Source: Verrucomicrobiota bacterium
GTDB taxonomy: Bacteria; Verrucomicrobiota; Kiritimatiellia; CAIQIC01; JAGNIJ01
Reading direction: 5' to 3'
NCBI GenBank assembly: GCA_022710725.1
Contig: JAKLGK010000008.1
Location: 186,001-250,000 of the forward strand
Length of the DNA stretch: 64,000 nucleotides
Shown here: one piece after another, positions 17,623 through 25,434 of the stretch
How positions within the stretch are numbered: the first letter of the stretch is position 1
Layout: each line of letters opens with the position of its first letter
Program-made: the position numbers and the translations under genes
The notes under the pieces: model-generated
What the model was told of the DNA's origin: nothing
Seen by the model: only the letters and a program-made list of their open reading frames with translations
Databases searched by the model: none

Positions 17623-18276
17623 TTAAAAGACGAACTTGCCGCCCAGCCGCAGGAACAGGCTCGTGAACTCGTTGTCGCGCAGGGGGCCGGTCGGCGTGTC
17701 GATCTCGCCGCGCTGGAGGTCCTGCTGGTACCCCGCGCCGCCGAACACGAGGAACTGCTCGTTCACGAAGTAGTCCGCCTCGAGGGCCAGCAGCCCGAGC
17801 ACGCTGTCGTCGACCTCCAGGCTGGAGGGCAGCTGCTCCTCGCCCTCCTCGGTCTCCACGATCCGCGTGAAATCGACATCGCTGTCCGTGATGAGGTAGC
17901 GCACGCCGGCCTCCGCGATGAGGCTGAAGTTCTGGGTCCCGTAGAGGTAGTAGAGCAGCGAGACGCCGATGGGGATCGTGGTGACCGACCCGTCGAATTC
18001 CGTGTGCACGTCGCCCAGCTTGTGGCAGTCCTCGTTGGCCTCCCACGAGGTGAAGCCCACGGCGAAGGCGAGCCCGAGGGGATCGAAGGACCAGTTGCGG
18101 TACTGGATTTCCGCGCCGAGCCCGAGGTCGTACAGGTCGAAATCGCCCGTGCCGGGGAACTGGATCACCACGCCACCCTCGACCTCGTTGGCCCACGTTG
18201 CTTCTTCCGCCGTGGCCGCCAGCGCCAGGCCGCCACCGAGGATCGCGAACACCAGGAGGAATGCCATCGTTTTCAT
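17623..18276 (-). CDS. Predicted outer-membrane beta-barrel protein, unknown function
   Basis: A 217-residue exported protein. The signal peptide is MKTMAFLLVFAILGGGLALAA. The remainder alternates beta-strand-like segments (VVIQFPGTGDFDLYDLGLGAEIQY, in two parts, and SLIAEAGVRYLI) and ends LFLRLGGKFVF. The terminal Phe and preceding amphipathic strand are the classic outer-membrane insertion signal. The size suits an 8-strand OmpA/OmpW-like barrel. A purine-rich ribosome site (AAAGGAAAGG) precedes the ATG. Function is unknown; it heads a run of three small envelope genes. Confidence 0.7.
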   Translation of the reverse strand: MKTMAFLLVFAILGGGLALAATAEEATWANEVEGGVVIQFPGTGDFDLYDLGLGAEIQYRNWSFDPLGLAFAVGFTSWEANEDCHKLGDVHTEFDGSVTTIPIGVSLLYYLYGTQNFSLIAEAGVRYLITDSDVDFTRIVETEEGEEQLPSSLEVDDSVLGLLALEADYFVNEQFLVFGGAGYQQDLQRGEIDTPTGPLRDNEFTSLFLRLGGKFVF

Positions 18277-18325
18277 GTGCTGCCTTTCCTTTCGCTTCCC
18301 GCGCGTATCGTTCGGCCCACTCTAT

Positions 18326-19834
18326 TCATTTTTCGGGGGCAAACAACAGTTTTTTCGGGCGGCTGTCCGGGGGCAGGAGGCGCGAAAGCGCCGCGTCGTC
18401 GAGCCGGCCGTACCCCAGGCGCGCGTCCTTCGCCCCGCCGTCCGGGGCCACGGCCTGCCGCAGCGCCCGGACCGCCTGCGCCGGCGTCGCCTCGGGATGG
18501 CGCGCCCGGTAGAGGGCGAGCTGGCGGGCGACCCAGGCGCTCGCGATGGACGTGCCCGCGTAACCGCCGGGCGGGCCGCGGTAGCCGACTGGCAGCGTGG
18601 CCGTGCCGGCGGCGGCCACCGAAATGAACTCGCCGTAGTTGGACGACTCCCACGGCTGGCCCTCCGAGTCCAGCGCGGCGACGGCCACCACGCCGGCGCA
18701 GGCGGCGGGATAGAGGGGCCGGCCGGTCGGCTCGTTCCCGGCCGAGGCGACCACGACCAGTCCCTGCGCCTGGACCCAGGCCACGGCGGCGGCCAGGAAC
18801 CCGCTCTCCGCCGGCGTTCCCCAGCTCAAGTTCACCACGCGCGCGCCGTTCGACGCCGCGTACGTCATGGCGCTCATCAGCGAGAAGGAGGAGGCGTACC
18901 CGTTGTCGTCGAAGGCCCGGACGGCCAGCACCGGAACGCCTTCGCCGGAGGCCGGCGCGCCGGCGGGCGCGACCATGCCCGCGGCGATCAGGGCCATCTG
19001 GGTGCCGTGTCCCTGCCGGTCGTCCAGCTCCCGGCCCGGATTCAGCGCGTCGTAGCGCCCCGCCTCGAGCGAGGCCAGTCCGGCGTCCTTCAGGAGCCCG
19101 GTGTCCAGGATCGCCACGGCCGCCGCGCCGTCGGCCGGGAGGCCCGGTTGCGGCGCCGCGCCGGCCGCGGAAGAATCGGCGTTGAGCCGCGCGGGCGGGG
19201 GCAGCGCGGCGGCGTAGTGCGGTTCCGCGGCCCGCACGAGCGGGCTTTGGCCTAGCTGCGCCACGAGGGCGGGCACGTTGGAACCCGGCGGGAAGCGCAC
19301 GCGGTAGATGCCCAGTTCCGGGATCCCGTCGAGCAGGATGCCGCCATATTGCGCCAGCAGACGCTCCGCCTCCTCCCGGGAGCCGCCCGCCCGGAACGAG
19401 AGCAGGATTTCATCCTTCACGACCCACGCGCCGTTCGTGTCCTGCGCGACGGCCAACTGGTCGGGGCGGCCGGGGAGGGGCTCCGCCAGCTCCCGCCGGC
19501 CCGGTTGAAACACCTGGATTTCCGCGAGCCGGGGCCAGGGGCCGAGCGGACCCTGGACCACCGTCCACGTCAGCACGTAGCCGAGCGGGTCCAGGAGCCG
19601 GGCGAGCGCGGCCTGCATGTCCTCGTCGCGCATGTCCACGGTGACGCGCGCCGTGACGGCGGGATCCAGCCGCACGCGCACGCCGGCGTCGACGAACAGC
19701 CGGAGGATGTCGGCCAGGGGCTCGTTGTCGGCCCGCACCGAGAGGCGCTCCCCCCGGACCTGGAAGCGCTCCGCGGCGGAAACCGGCGCCGCGAGCCCCA
19801 GCAGCATGAACAGGCAGACGGCGCGGGATGTCAT
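18326..19834 (-). CDS. Subtilisin-like (S8) serine protease with N-terminal STN-like domain
   Basis: A 502-residue exported protein. The signal peptide is MTSRAVCLFMLLGLAAPVSA. Residues of about 30-90 resemble an STN (secretin/TonB N-terminal) domain: ADNEPLADILRLFVDAGV then ARVTVDMRDEDMQAALARLL. A propeptide-like segment spans about 140-205 (SREEAERLLAQYGG...YRVRFPPG). The catalytic triad is complete: Asp in VAILDTGL (about 244), His in GHGTQMA (about 276), and Ser in GTSIASAW (about 429), with oxyanion Asn in SAGNEP. It probably acts in the periplasm or at the surface. The start at ATG 19834 gives the signal peptide; a longer frame has no support. It is divergent from the gene at 19917. Confidence 0.88.
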   Translation of the reverse strand: MTSRAVCLFMLLGLAAPVSAAERFQVRGERLSVRADNEPLADILRLFVDAGVRVRLDPAVTARVTVDMRDEDMQAALARLLDPLGYVLTWTVVQGPLGPWPRLAEIQVFQPGRRELAEPLPGRPDQLAVAQDTNGAWVVKDEILLSFRAGGSREEAERLLAQYGGILLDGIPELGIYRVRFPPGSNVPALVAQLGQSPLVRAAEPHYAAALPPPARLNADSSAAGAAPQPGLPADGAAAVAILDTGLLKDAGLASLEAGRYDALNPGRELDDRQGHGTQMALIAAGMVAPAGAPASGEGVPVLAVRAFDDNGYASSFSLMSAMTYAASNGARVVNLSWGTPAESGFLAAAVAWVQAQGLVVVASAGNEPTGRPLYPAACAGVVAVAALDSEGQPWESSNYGEFISVAAAGTATLPVGYRGPPGGYAGTSIASAWVARQLALYRARHPEATPAQAVRALRQAVAPDGGAKDARLGYGRLDDAALSRLLPPDSRPKKLLFAPEK

Positions 19835-19916
19835 AGCGGGAAACCTATCAGAAAGACGCGGGGCTGCAAGGGGGCGCTCCATTGACGCCGCCGAACCGCC
19901 GCCCTACAATGGAAGC

Positions 19917-21104
19917 GTGAACAAGTGGCTCGTCACAAGCCTGGCGCTGGTCCTGGCCGGGCTGCGCGCGGGGTCCGCGGAAGAGCCGGCGGATCCGCCG
20001 AAGCCGTCTGCCAGGCGACAATATTCCGGGCGGGTCGAGATGCACGCGGTCACGGTGGAGGCGACGCCCGTGACCGAGGAAGAGAAGAAGATCCCGGTCC
20101 TGCCCGCCGAAGGATTGGCGCCCCGCCGCCGGCCCGATGCGTTCTTGCAGACCGACTTGCTCAGGAGCATCCCCCCCCCCTTGCCGGCGCGGCCTTCCAA
20201 GGAGAATCGGCAGGACCAGAACTGGCTGCGGCCCGCGATGCTGAACGTGAAGACGGAGAACGAAATCGCCTTCGAAGAGGAGCGCCGGGAATCCGGCTGG
20301 GGCTGGCTCGCCGACGACGTGAAGGAGCGGACCGACGCCCTCGACAAGACGCAGGACAACGCCCGGGACGAGGAGCAGGAAACGGACGGGCTGCAGGACG
20401 GGCTGTCCGACGAGGCCACGGGGATGCTGCTGCAGCAACCCTACGACCGCCGGATCGCCGATCGAGTGCTCCAGGAAGTCGGCGTTCGCGACGCGCAGGA
20501 CCTGGCGCGGGTGGATGGTCCGGAGCAGGAGCCGGGGGCCGCGCAGGCCAAGGCGGAGGACGAGGAAGGCCCGCTACGGACGCGCGTGACCGCCCTGGAC
20601 GATCCCGCCGCTTCGGACCGCGATCGCGACCGGATCCTTTCCCCGCGCGACCCTGCCATCTCCTGGCGTGGAAAGGAAAAGGACGAGCCCTCCCTGATGC
20701 CGAGGACCGAAGCCCTTTTTGCCGTCCCGGAACCGGCGGGGTTGGATCTGCCCGAGATGCCCAAAAGCGCCGAGGCGCCCTCCGTCCTGTTGCCGGGCGC
20801 GGGCCAGCCCGGGACACGCGCCTCGACCGGCTACGACTGGAATTCGGCGACCCGGTCGGCGTCGCCGGCGGCTGCGGCCACTCCCGGCTACGGCCTGGCC
20901 TCCCCGGCGTCCAGCCTGGGCCGGGCGGGCAACCTGTTCAGTGCCGGGCCGGTTGCCCCGCCCACGTTCGGCGCGCCGCCTTCACCGAGCCTCTCCTCCT
21001 CGCCGGGGATACAGGCCGGCAAGCCGGCCGACGTGCTGCGGCCCTGGGGCTCGATGCTTACCCCCGTCACGCCGTCCGCGTCCGGGACGGGCTCCTCGCA
21101 CTAG
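19917..21104 (+). CDS. Exported low-complexity protein of unknown function
   Basis: A 395-residue protein read from a GTG, because the preceding ATG runs straight into a stop and the GTG opens a signal peptide (MNKWLVTSLALVLAGLRAGS, cleavage near AGSA-E). The mature protein is rich in Pro, Glu, Arg and Ala. It has an acidic middle (about 110-145, RTDALDKTQDNARDEEQETD) and a Ser/Pro/Ala/Gly-rich last third. It looks largely disordered and has no recognisable domain. A run of ten C at 20171-20180 encodes the Pro stretch in SIPPPLP. It is divergent from the STN-subtilase, which could conceivably process it (inference from position only). Confidence 0.65.
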   Translation: MNKWLVTSLALVLAGLRAGSAEEPADPPKPSARRQYSGRVEMHAVTVEATPVTEEEKKIPVLPAEGLAPRRRPDAFLQTDLLRSIPPPLPARPSKENRQDQNWLRPAMLNVKTENEIAFEEERRESGWGWLADDVKERTDALDKTQDNARDEEQETDGLQDGLSDEATGMLLQQPYDRRIADRVLQEVGVRDAQDLARVDGPEQEPGAAQAKAEDEEGPLRTRVTALDDPAASDRDRDRILSPRDPAISWRGKEKDEPSLMPRTEALFAVPEPAGLDLPEMPKSAEAPSVLLPGAGQPGTRASTGYDWNSATRSASPAAAATPGYGLASPASSLGRAGNLFSAGPVAPPTFGAPPSPSLSSSPGIQAGKPADVLRPWGSMLTPVTPSASGTGSSH

Positions 21105-21111
21105 GCACGCC

Positions 21112-21885
21112 TCACGCCTTGCGCAGCCACGCCACGGCGCTCTGGAAGAGCATCAGCCCGTCGCCACCGGTCCAGCGGGGATGGTTCTCGCGGTGGAGAT
21201 TCGCCTCCGGGTGCGGCATGAGACCGAACACGCGGCCGGTCGGGTCGCAGAGCCCCGCGATGGCGTTCACCGAGCCGTTGGGATTATGCGGGAACTTCGT
21301 GGCCGGCTCGCCGGTGGCGGGGTCGACGTAGCGGCACGCCGCGCATCCGCCGGCCTCGATCCGCGCGAGGACGTCCGGCGGCGCGAAGAACCGGCCCTCT
21401 CCGTGCCGGATCGGCAGGTCCATGAACTCCAGCCCGCGCGTGAACACGCAGGGCGAGCCCGGCTCGAACCGCACGCGCACCCAGAAATTCTGGAACACGC
21501 CGCCCTCGTTGGGCAGCAGCGCGGCGCGCGGCGTGAAGTAGTCGCCGTCCAGCCCGGGCAGCAGGCCGAGCTTCACGAGGATCTGGAAGCCGTTGCAGAC
21601 CCCCAGCACCAACTTGCCCGCGCCGATGAACTGCTCCAGGTCCTCCCGCAGCCGGTGGCGCGCGCGCAGCGCCATCACGTGGCCGGAGCCCATGTGGTCG
21701 CCGTAGGAAAATCCGCCGATGAACATCAGCCCCGCGTGGTCGTGCAGGCTCCGGGGCTCCGCGAGCAGGTCGTTGAAATGAAGGAGCTTCGTTCGCGCGC
21801 CGGCCCGCTCCCAGGCGTACTTCGACTCGGCCTCGCAGTTCAGTCCGTGCCCGGTCAGGATGAGAATGGAGGGATCAGAAACCAT
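21112..21885 (-). CDS. purQ: Phosphoribosylformylglycinamidine synthase, glutaminase subunit
   Basis: A 257-residue class I glutamine amidotransferase that supplies ammonia to PurL in purine synthesis (FGAR to FGAM). The nucleophile is the Cys in LVLGVCNGFQILVKLGLLP (about 95-99). The His/Glu pair is in GLMPHPEANLHRE near 225. FIGGFSYGDHMGSGH is the PurQ-specific N-terminal stretch. The start overlaps the purL stop by 11 bases, so the two are co-translated. PurS is not separate here; its equivalent appears fused to PurL. Confidence 0.95.
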   Translation of the reverse strand: MVSDPSILILTGHGLNCEAESKYAWERAGARTKLLHFNDLLAEPRSLHDHAGLMFIGGFSYGDHMGSGHVMALRARHRLREDLEQFIGAGKLVLGVCNGFQILVKLGLLPGLDGDYFTPRAALLPNEGGVFQNFWVRVRFEPGSPCVFTRGLEFMDLPIRHGEGRFFAPPDVLARIEAGGCAACRYVDPATGEPATKFPHNPNGSVNAIAGLCDPTGRVFGLMPHPEANLHRENHPRWTGGDGLMLFQSAVAWLRKA

Positions 21886-24862
21886 CCAGCGTTTCCTTGA
21901 ATGCGCGCCGGATTCTGTCGATGGAGACGTCCGCCTTGCGCCGGCTGCCTATGCGCAGCCGCAGCCGCGCCTCCGCCGTCACGGTTCCTGCCCGCGCGCA
22001 CGGCAAATCCCTGAAAAGCGCCTCCAACTCGCCGGCGCGTTCCGGCGCGCAGGTGACCACGAACCGGCTGTTCGATTCCGAAAACAGCAGCGCGTCGTCG
22101 TCCAATCCCGCTGCGCCGGGCGCGGCCGCGAGGTCGGCGTCCGCGCCGAGGTTCCCGCCCATCGCCGCCAGCGCCAGCGCGACGGCCAGTCCGCCCAGGG
22201 TCGGCGTATGCGACGAGCGCAGCAGCCCCGCTTGCGCGGCCTCGCCTATGGCGCGGTAGAGCCGCGTCGCGAGCGCGGCGTCCAGGCCCGGCGGCGCGCC
22301 GCCGATCGCGCCCGGCCGGCCCTGCCGCGCGGCGAGCAGGCGATGGTATTCCGACGCGCCCAGTTCGTCGCGGGTCAGGCCGACCGCGTAAATGACATCG
22401 CCGGCCTGCTTGAAATCCGGCGTCACGGCGCGGCGCACGTCGTCGAGGACGCCGATCGTGGAGAAGAGCAGCGTCGGCGGGATGGAAATCTTTTTCCCCC
22501 CGCGCACGGAATCGTTTTTCATGCTGTCCTTGCCCGAGATGCAGGGCACGCCGTACGCCGTCGTGACGTCGTAGAGCGCGCGGTTTGCGCGGACGAGCTG
22601 GGCGAGCTTGTGCGGGCCGTCGGGCGTCTTCTCGGAAAGCACCGGGTCGGGCCAGCAGAAGTTGTCCAGCCCCGCGATCCGGTCGAGAGACCCGCCCGCG
22701 CTGATGACGCGGCGCACGGCCTCGTCCACGACCGAGGCGGCCATGGCGTAGGTGTCCAGGTCGGAGTAAAAGGGATTGATGCCGTCGGCGAGAATAAGGC
22801 CCTCGTCGCGGTCGTGCTCGACGCGCATGACTGTCGCGTCCGCCGGCAAGTCCGCGCGCGCGCCGACGAACGGCTTGACCACGCTCAAGCCCTTGACCTC
22901 GGCGTCGTACCGGCGCGATTTGAACTCCTTCGAACACACGTTCAGCGAACGAAGGAGGTCCAGCAGAACGCCCGTCCGCGCGCCCGCCCGGGGGCGCGCG
23001 GGGGCGGGGACCGCGGGCGGCGTCCACCGGGCCTCGAGGGTCAGCCGCGGGCAGCCGTCGTGCAGGAAATCGAGGCCGATCCGGCCGACCACCCGGTCTC
23101 CATACCGGACCACCAGCGCGCCGCTGCCGGTGAACCGGCCCAGCGCGGTCGCCTCCACGTCGCGCCGCCGGGCGAGGGCCGAAAGGGTATCCCAGTGTTC
23201 CGGCGGGACCGCGAGGGTCATGCGCTCCTGGGCCTCGGACAGCAGGATTTCCCAGGGCTGCAGGCCCTCGTATTTCAGCGGCGCGAGGGCCAGGTCGAGG
23301 TCCGCGCCGCCGCTCAAGCGGCTCATCTCGCCGACGGACGAGCTCAAGCCGCCGGCGCCGTTGTCCGTGATCGCGCGGTACAGCCCCGCGTCGCGCGCCT
23401 CGATCAGGAACTCATACATGCGCCGCTGGGTGATCGGGTCGCCGATCTGCACCGCCTGCGCGGGCGACTCCTTCCGCAGCTCCTCGGACGAGAACGTCGC
23501 GCCGTGGATGCCGTCCTTGCCGATGCGCCCCCCGCACATGACGATCAGGTCGCCCGGCGCGACCTCTTTACGCTCCGAGGGACGCCCCTGCAGCGCGCAC
23601 GGGATGCGGCCGACCGTCCCGCAGAAGACGAGCGGCTTGCCGAGGAAGCGCTCGTCGAACCGCTCGAAGCCGCGCATCCACGGCACGCCGCTCTGGTTGC
23701 CGCCGTCGATCACGCCCTGGTGGACGCCGTCGCGGATGCGGCGCGGGGGCATGAGCCCCTCCGGCACCGGGCCGTCGTGGAAGGGCGAGGCGAAGCAGTA
23801 GCCCCACGTGTTGCAGACCAGTTCGCCGCCCATGCCCGCGCCCATCAGGTCGCGGTTGACGCCGACGATGCCCGTGATCGCGCCGCCGTACGGGTCCAGC
23901 GCGGACGGTGTGTTGTGCGTCTCGACCTTGACCGCGAGGTGGTAGCGATCGCTGAACCGGATGATCCCCGCGTTGTCGGTGAAGACCGAGACCAGCCAGT
24001 CCCGCTCCCGCGCGACCCGCTCCGTCGCGCCGCGGATGAACGTCTTGAAGAGCGAATCAATCCATTCCTCGCGCCCGTCCACGTCCACGTAGCGGATGCG
24101 CGCGGCGAAGATCTTGTGCTTGCAGTGCTCGGACCAGGTCTGGGCCAGGCATTCCACCTCGACGTCCGTCGGCGCGGCGGGCAGACCGAGCGCCTCTCGC
24201 GCGGATCGGACTTCCGGCCGGGCGAAGTAGTCGCGGATCGCCTTCATCTCGCCGAGGTCGAGGGACAGCACGCCCTCCCGGCTGATGCGCAGCAGCTCTT
24301 CATCCGGGCCGCCGAGGTCGACCGGGCGCGCCCGCGGTTCGACGGTCTCGCGGATGACGGGCGGCTCGGTGTCCGGCGGCGCGGCGGCCCACTCGGCCGG
24401 CGAGAAAACGCGGCAGGTCTGGATCAGCTCGTTGGCCAGCAGGTCGCGGCCGATCCGCCCGGCGTCGGCGCGCGCGAGCTTCGGTCCGAGCAGAAAATAT
24501 TGCGTGGCGGTATAGACGCCCTCGCGCGGGCCGGGCTCGCGGTCGAGGACATCGGCGATCGCTTCGCGGGCCGTGTGGCCGAGGTTATCGGTCACGCCGG
24601 GCCGGAATCCGACCTCGATCAGCCAGTCGAATTTCGGCGGCGGCAGGCGTCCCGCGGCGGCGCGCGCGGTGACGGGATCGGCGAAGGCGCGGCGCACGCG
24701 GGCGAGCTCGGCCGGCGAGAGGGGCATGTCCACGAGGTAGACGTCGCGGGTCCGGCAGGACGAAACGGGCGCGCGCAGGAAGCGGCGCGCCCGGGCGGCG
24801 GTGTCGCGGCCGCGGGCGTCCGGGATGCTCGGATTCAAAGAAACCTCGAGGCGGATCGCCAT
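21875..24862 (-). CDS. purL: Phosphoribosylformylglycinamidine synthase PurL with PurS-like N-terminal extension
   Basis: A 995-residue FGAM synthase, longer than a stand-alone small PurL (about 740). Residues of about 1-150 look PurS-like: an opening beta strand (MAIRLEVSLNPSIPDARG) and, after an insertion, WLIEVGFRPGVTDNLGHTAR. The PurL core follows: LAQTWSEHCKHKIF, VKVETHNTPSALDPYGGAITG, GMGGELVCNTWG, DGIHGATFSSEE, DNGAGGLSSSVGEMS, and in the second half GLDNFCWPDP, CISGKDSMKND and PTLGGLAVALA. I start at the ATG at 24862; a further 24 codons of open frame lack conservation. The glutaminase domain of the long proteobacterial PurL is absent and is supplied by the overlapping purQ. Confidence 0.93.
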   Translation of the reverse strand: MAIRLEVSLNPSIPDARGRDTAARARRFLRAPVSSCRTRDVYLVDMPLSPAELARVRRAFADPVTARAAAGRLPPPKFDWLIEVGFRPGVTDNLGHTAREAIADVLDREPGPREGVYTATQYFLLGPKLARADAGRIGRDLLANELIQTCRVFSPAEWAAAPPDTEPPVIRETVEPRARPVDLGGPDEELLRISREGVLSLDLGEMKAIRDYFARPEVRSAREALGLPAAPTDVEVECLAQTWSEHCKHKIFAARIRYVDVDGREEWIDSLFKTFIRGATERVARERDWLVSVFTDNAGIIRFSDRYHLAVKVETHNTPSALDPYGGAITGIVGVNRDLMGAGMGGELVCNTWGYCFASPFHDGPVPEGLMPPRRIRDGVHQGVIDGGNQSGVPWMRGFERFDERFLGKPLVFCGTVGRIPCALQGRPSERKEVAPGDLIVMCGGRIGKDGIHGATFSSEELRKESPAQAVQIGDPITQRRMYEFLIEARDAGLYRAITDNGAGGLSSSVGEMSRLSGGADLDLALAPLKYEGLQPWEILLSEAQERMTLAVPPEHWDTLSALARRRDVEATALGRFTGSGALVVRYGDRVVGRIGLDFLHDGCPRLTLEARWTPPAVPAPARPRAGARTGVLLDLLRSLNVCSKEFKSRRYDAEVKGLSVVKPFVGARADLPADATVMRVEHDRDEGLILADGINPFYSDLDTYAMAASVVDEAVRRVISAGGSLDRIAGLDNFCWPDPVLSEKTPDGPHKLAQLVRANRALYDVTTAYGVPCISGKDSMKNDSVRGGKKISIPPTLLFSTIGVLDDVRRAVTPDFKQAGDVIYAVGLTRDELGASEYHRLLAARQGRPGAIGGAPPGLDAALATRLYRAIGEAAQAGLLRSSHTPTLGGLAVALALAAMGGNLGADADLAAAPGAAGLDDDALLFSESNSRFVVTCAPERAGELEALFRDLPCARAGTVTAEARLRLRIGSRRKADVSIDRIRRAFKETLDGF

Positions 24863-24927
24863 GACCCCTCGCCTTGTACCCGCCGGGCGCGCCGGAGGCA
24901 AGCCGATAGGCGCCGCCGTGCCCTTCG

Positions 24928-24965
24928 GCAACAAATCACTTCACGGGTGTGAAGGACTTTGTTGC
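24928..24965. repeat. Long interrupted palindrome between the STAS gene and purL
   Basis: GCAACAAA (24928-24935) pairs with TTTGTTGC (24958-24965), and inside it CTTCAC (24939-24944) pairs with GTGAAG (24949-24954) around a four-base loop, with a three-by-three internal loop. The element starts 31 bases past the STAS stop and 66 bases before the purL start. It has no T-tract, so a simple intrinsic terminator is unlikely. It could be a leader structure for purL or a dispersed palindromic element. Confidence 0.5.
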
Positions 24966-24995
24966 GTCAGAAAACGGGAGGACGGCGCCGCGGGG

Positions 24996-25385
24996 TCAGT
25001 CGGTTTCGTCGACGCTCTTGACCTGCTCCCGGCGCTGGATGGCGTCGAGGAACATGTCCGCGCTCTCGACGGAATCGAAGATCCCCGTGCGCGGCAGGAT
25101 GTCCGCGACCTCGAAGACCTGGGCGACAGCCGGCTGGAGGTGCGCCAGCGCCAGGTGCCCCTTGCGCGCCGCCATCTGCTTCCGTAGCTCCAGCACGAGG
25201 CGCAGCCCGGCGCTGCTGATGTACTCCAGGCCGGCGGCTTCCAGGACCACGGTGTGGACCTTTTCCTCCAGCAGCGGCAGGATTTTCTTCTCGCAGCCCG
25301 GCGTGGTCTCGCTGTCCAGCCGGCCCTGGAGCCGGACAAGGTACCCGCCCTGGCGGCGCTTCTCGACGGTGGTTTTCAGCGGCAT
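24996..25385 (-). CDS. STAS-domain protein, anti-sigma factor antagonist-like
   Basis: A 129-residue cytoplasmic protein of the SpoIIAA/RsbV type. Residues of about 15-110 make one STAS domain, with LVRLQGRLDSETTPG, then VVLEAAGLEYISSAGLRLVL. The Ser in YISSAGLR is the position phosphorylated by partner kinases in this family. Such proteins release a sigma factor from its anti-sigma partner, but no anti-sigma kinase or phosphatase is visible here. It follows the RND pump by 49 bases on the same strand and may be read through from the efflux operon, although a functional link is not evident. Confidence 0.88.
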   Translation of the reverse strand: MPLKTTVEKRRQGGYLVRLQGRLDSETTPGCEKKILPLLEEKVHTVVLEAAGLEYISSAGLRLVLELRKQMAARKGHLALAHLQPAVAQVFEVADILPRTGIFDSVESADMFLDAIQRREQVKSVDETD

Positions 25386-25434
25386 AGTAGTTCCCTCGTT
25401 TACCGCGCCATCCTACGCCTCCCGCGCGGCGGCA

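Noticed and set aside
19893..19912. CCGCCGCCCTAC as a half copy of the double-hairpin element
   Set aside because: Only the terminal motif is present with no partner end or hairpin; likely chance in GC-rich sequence.
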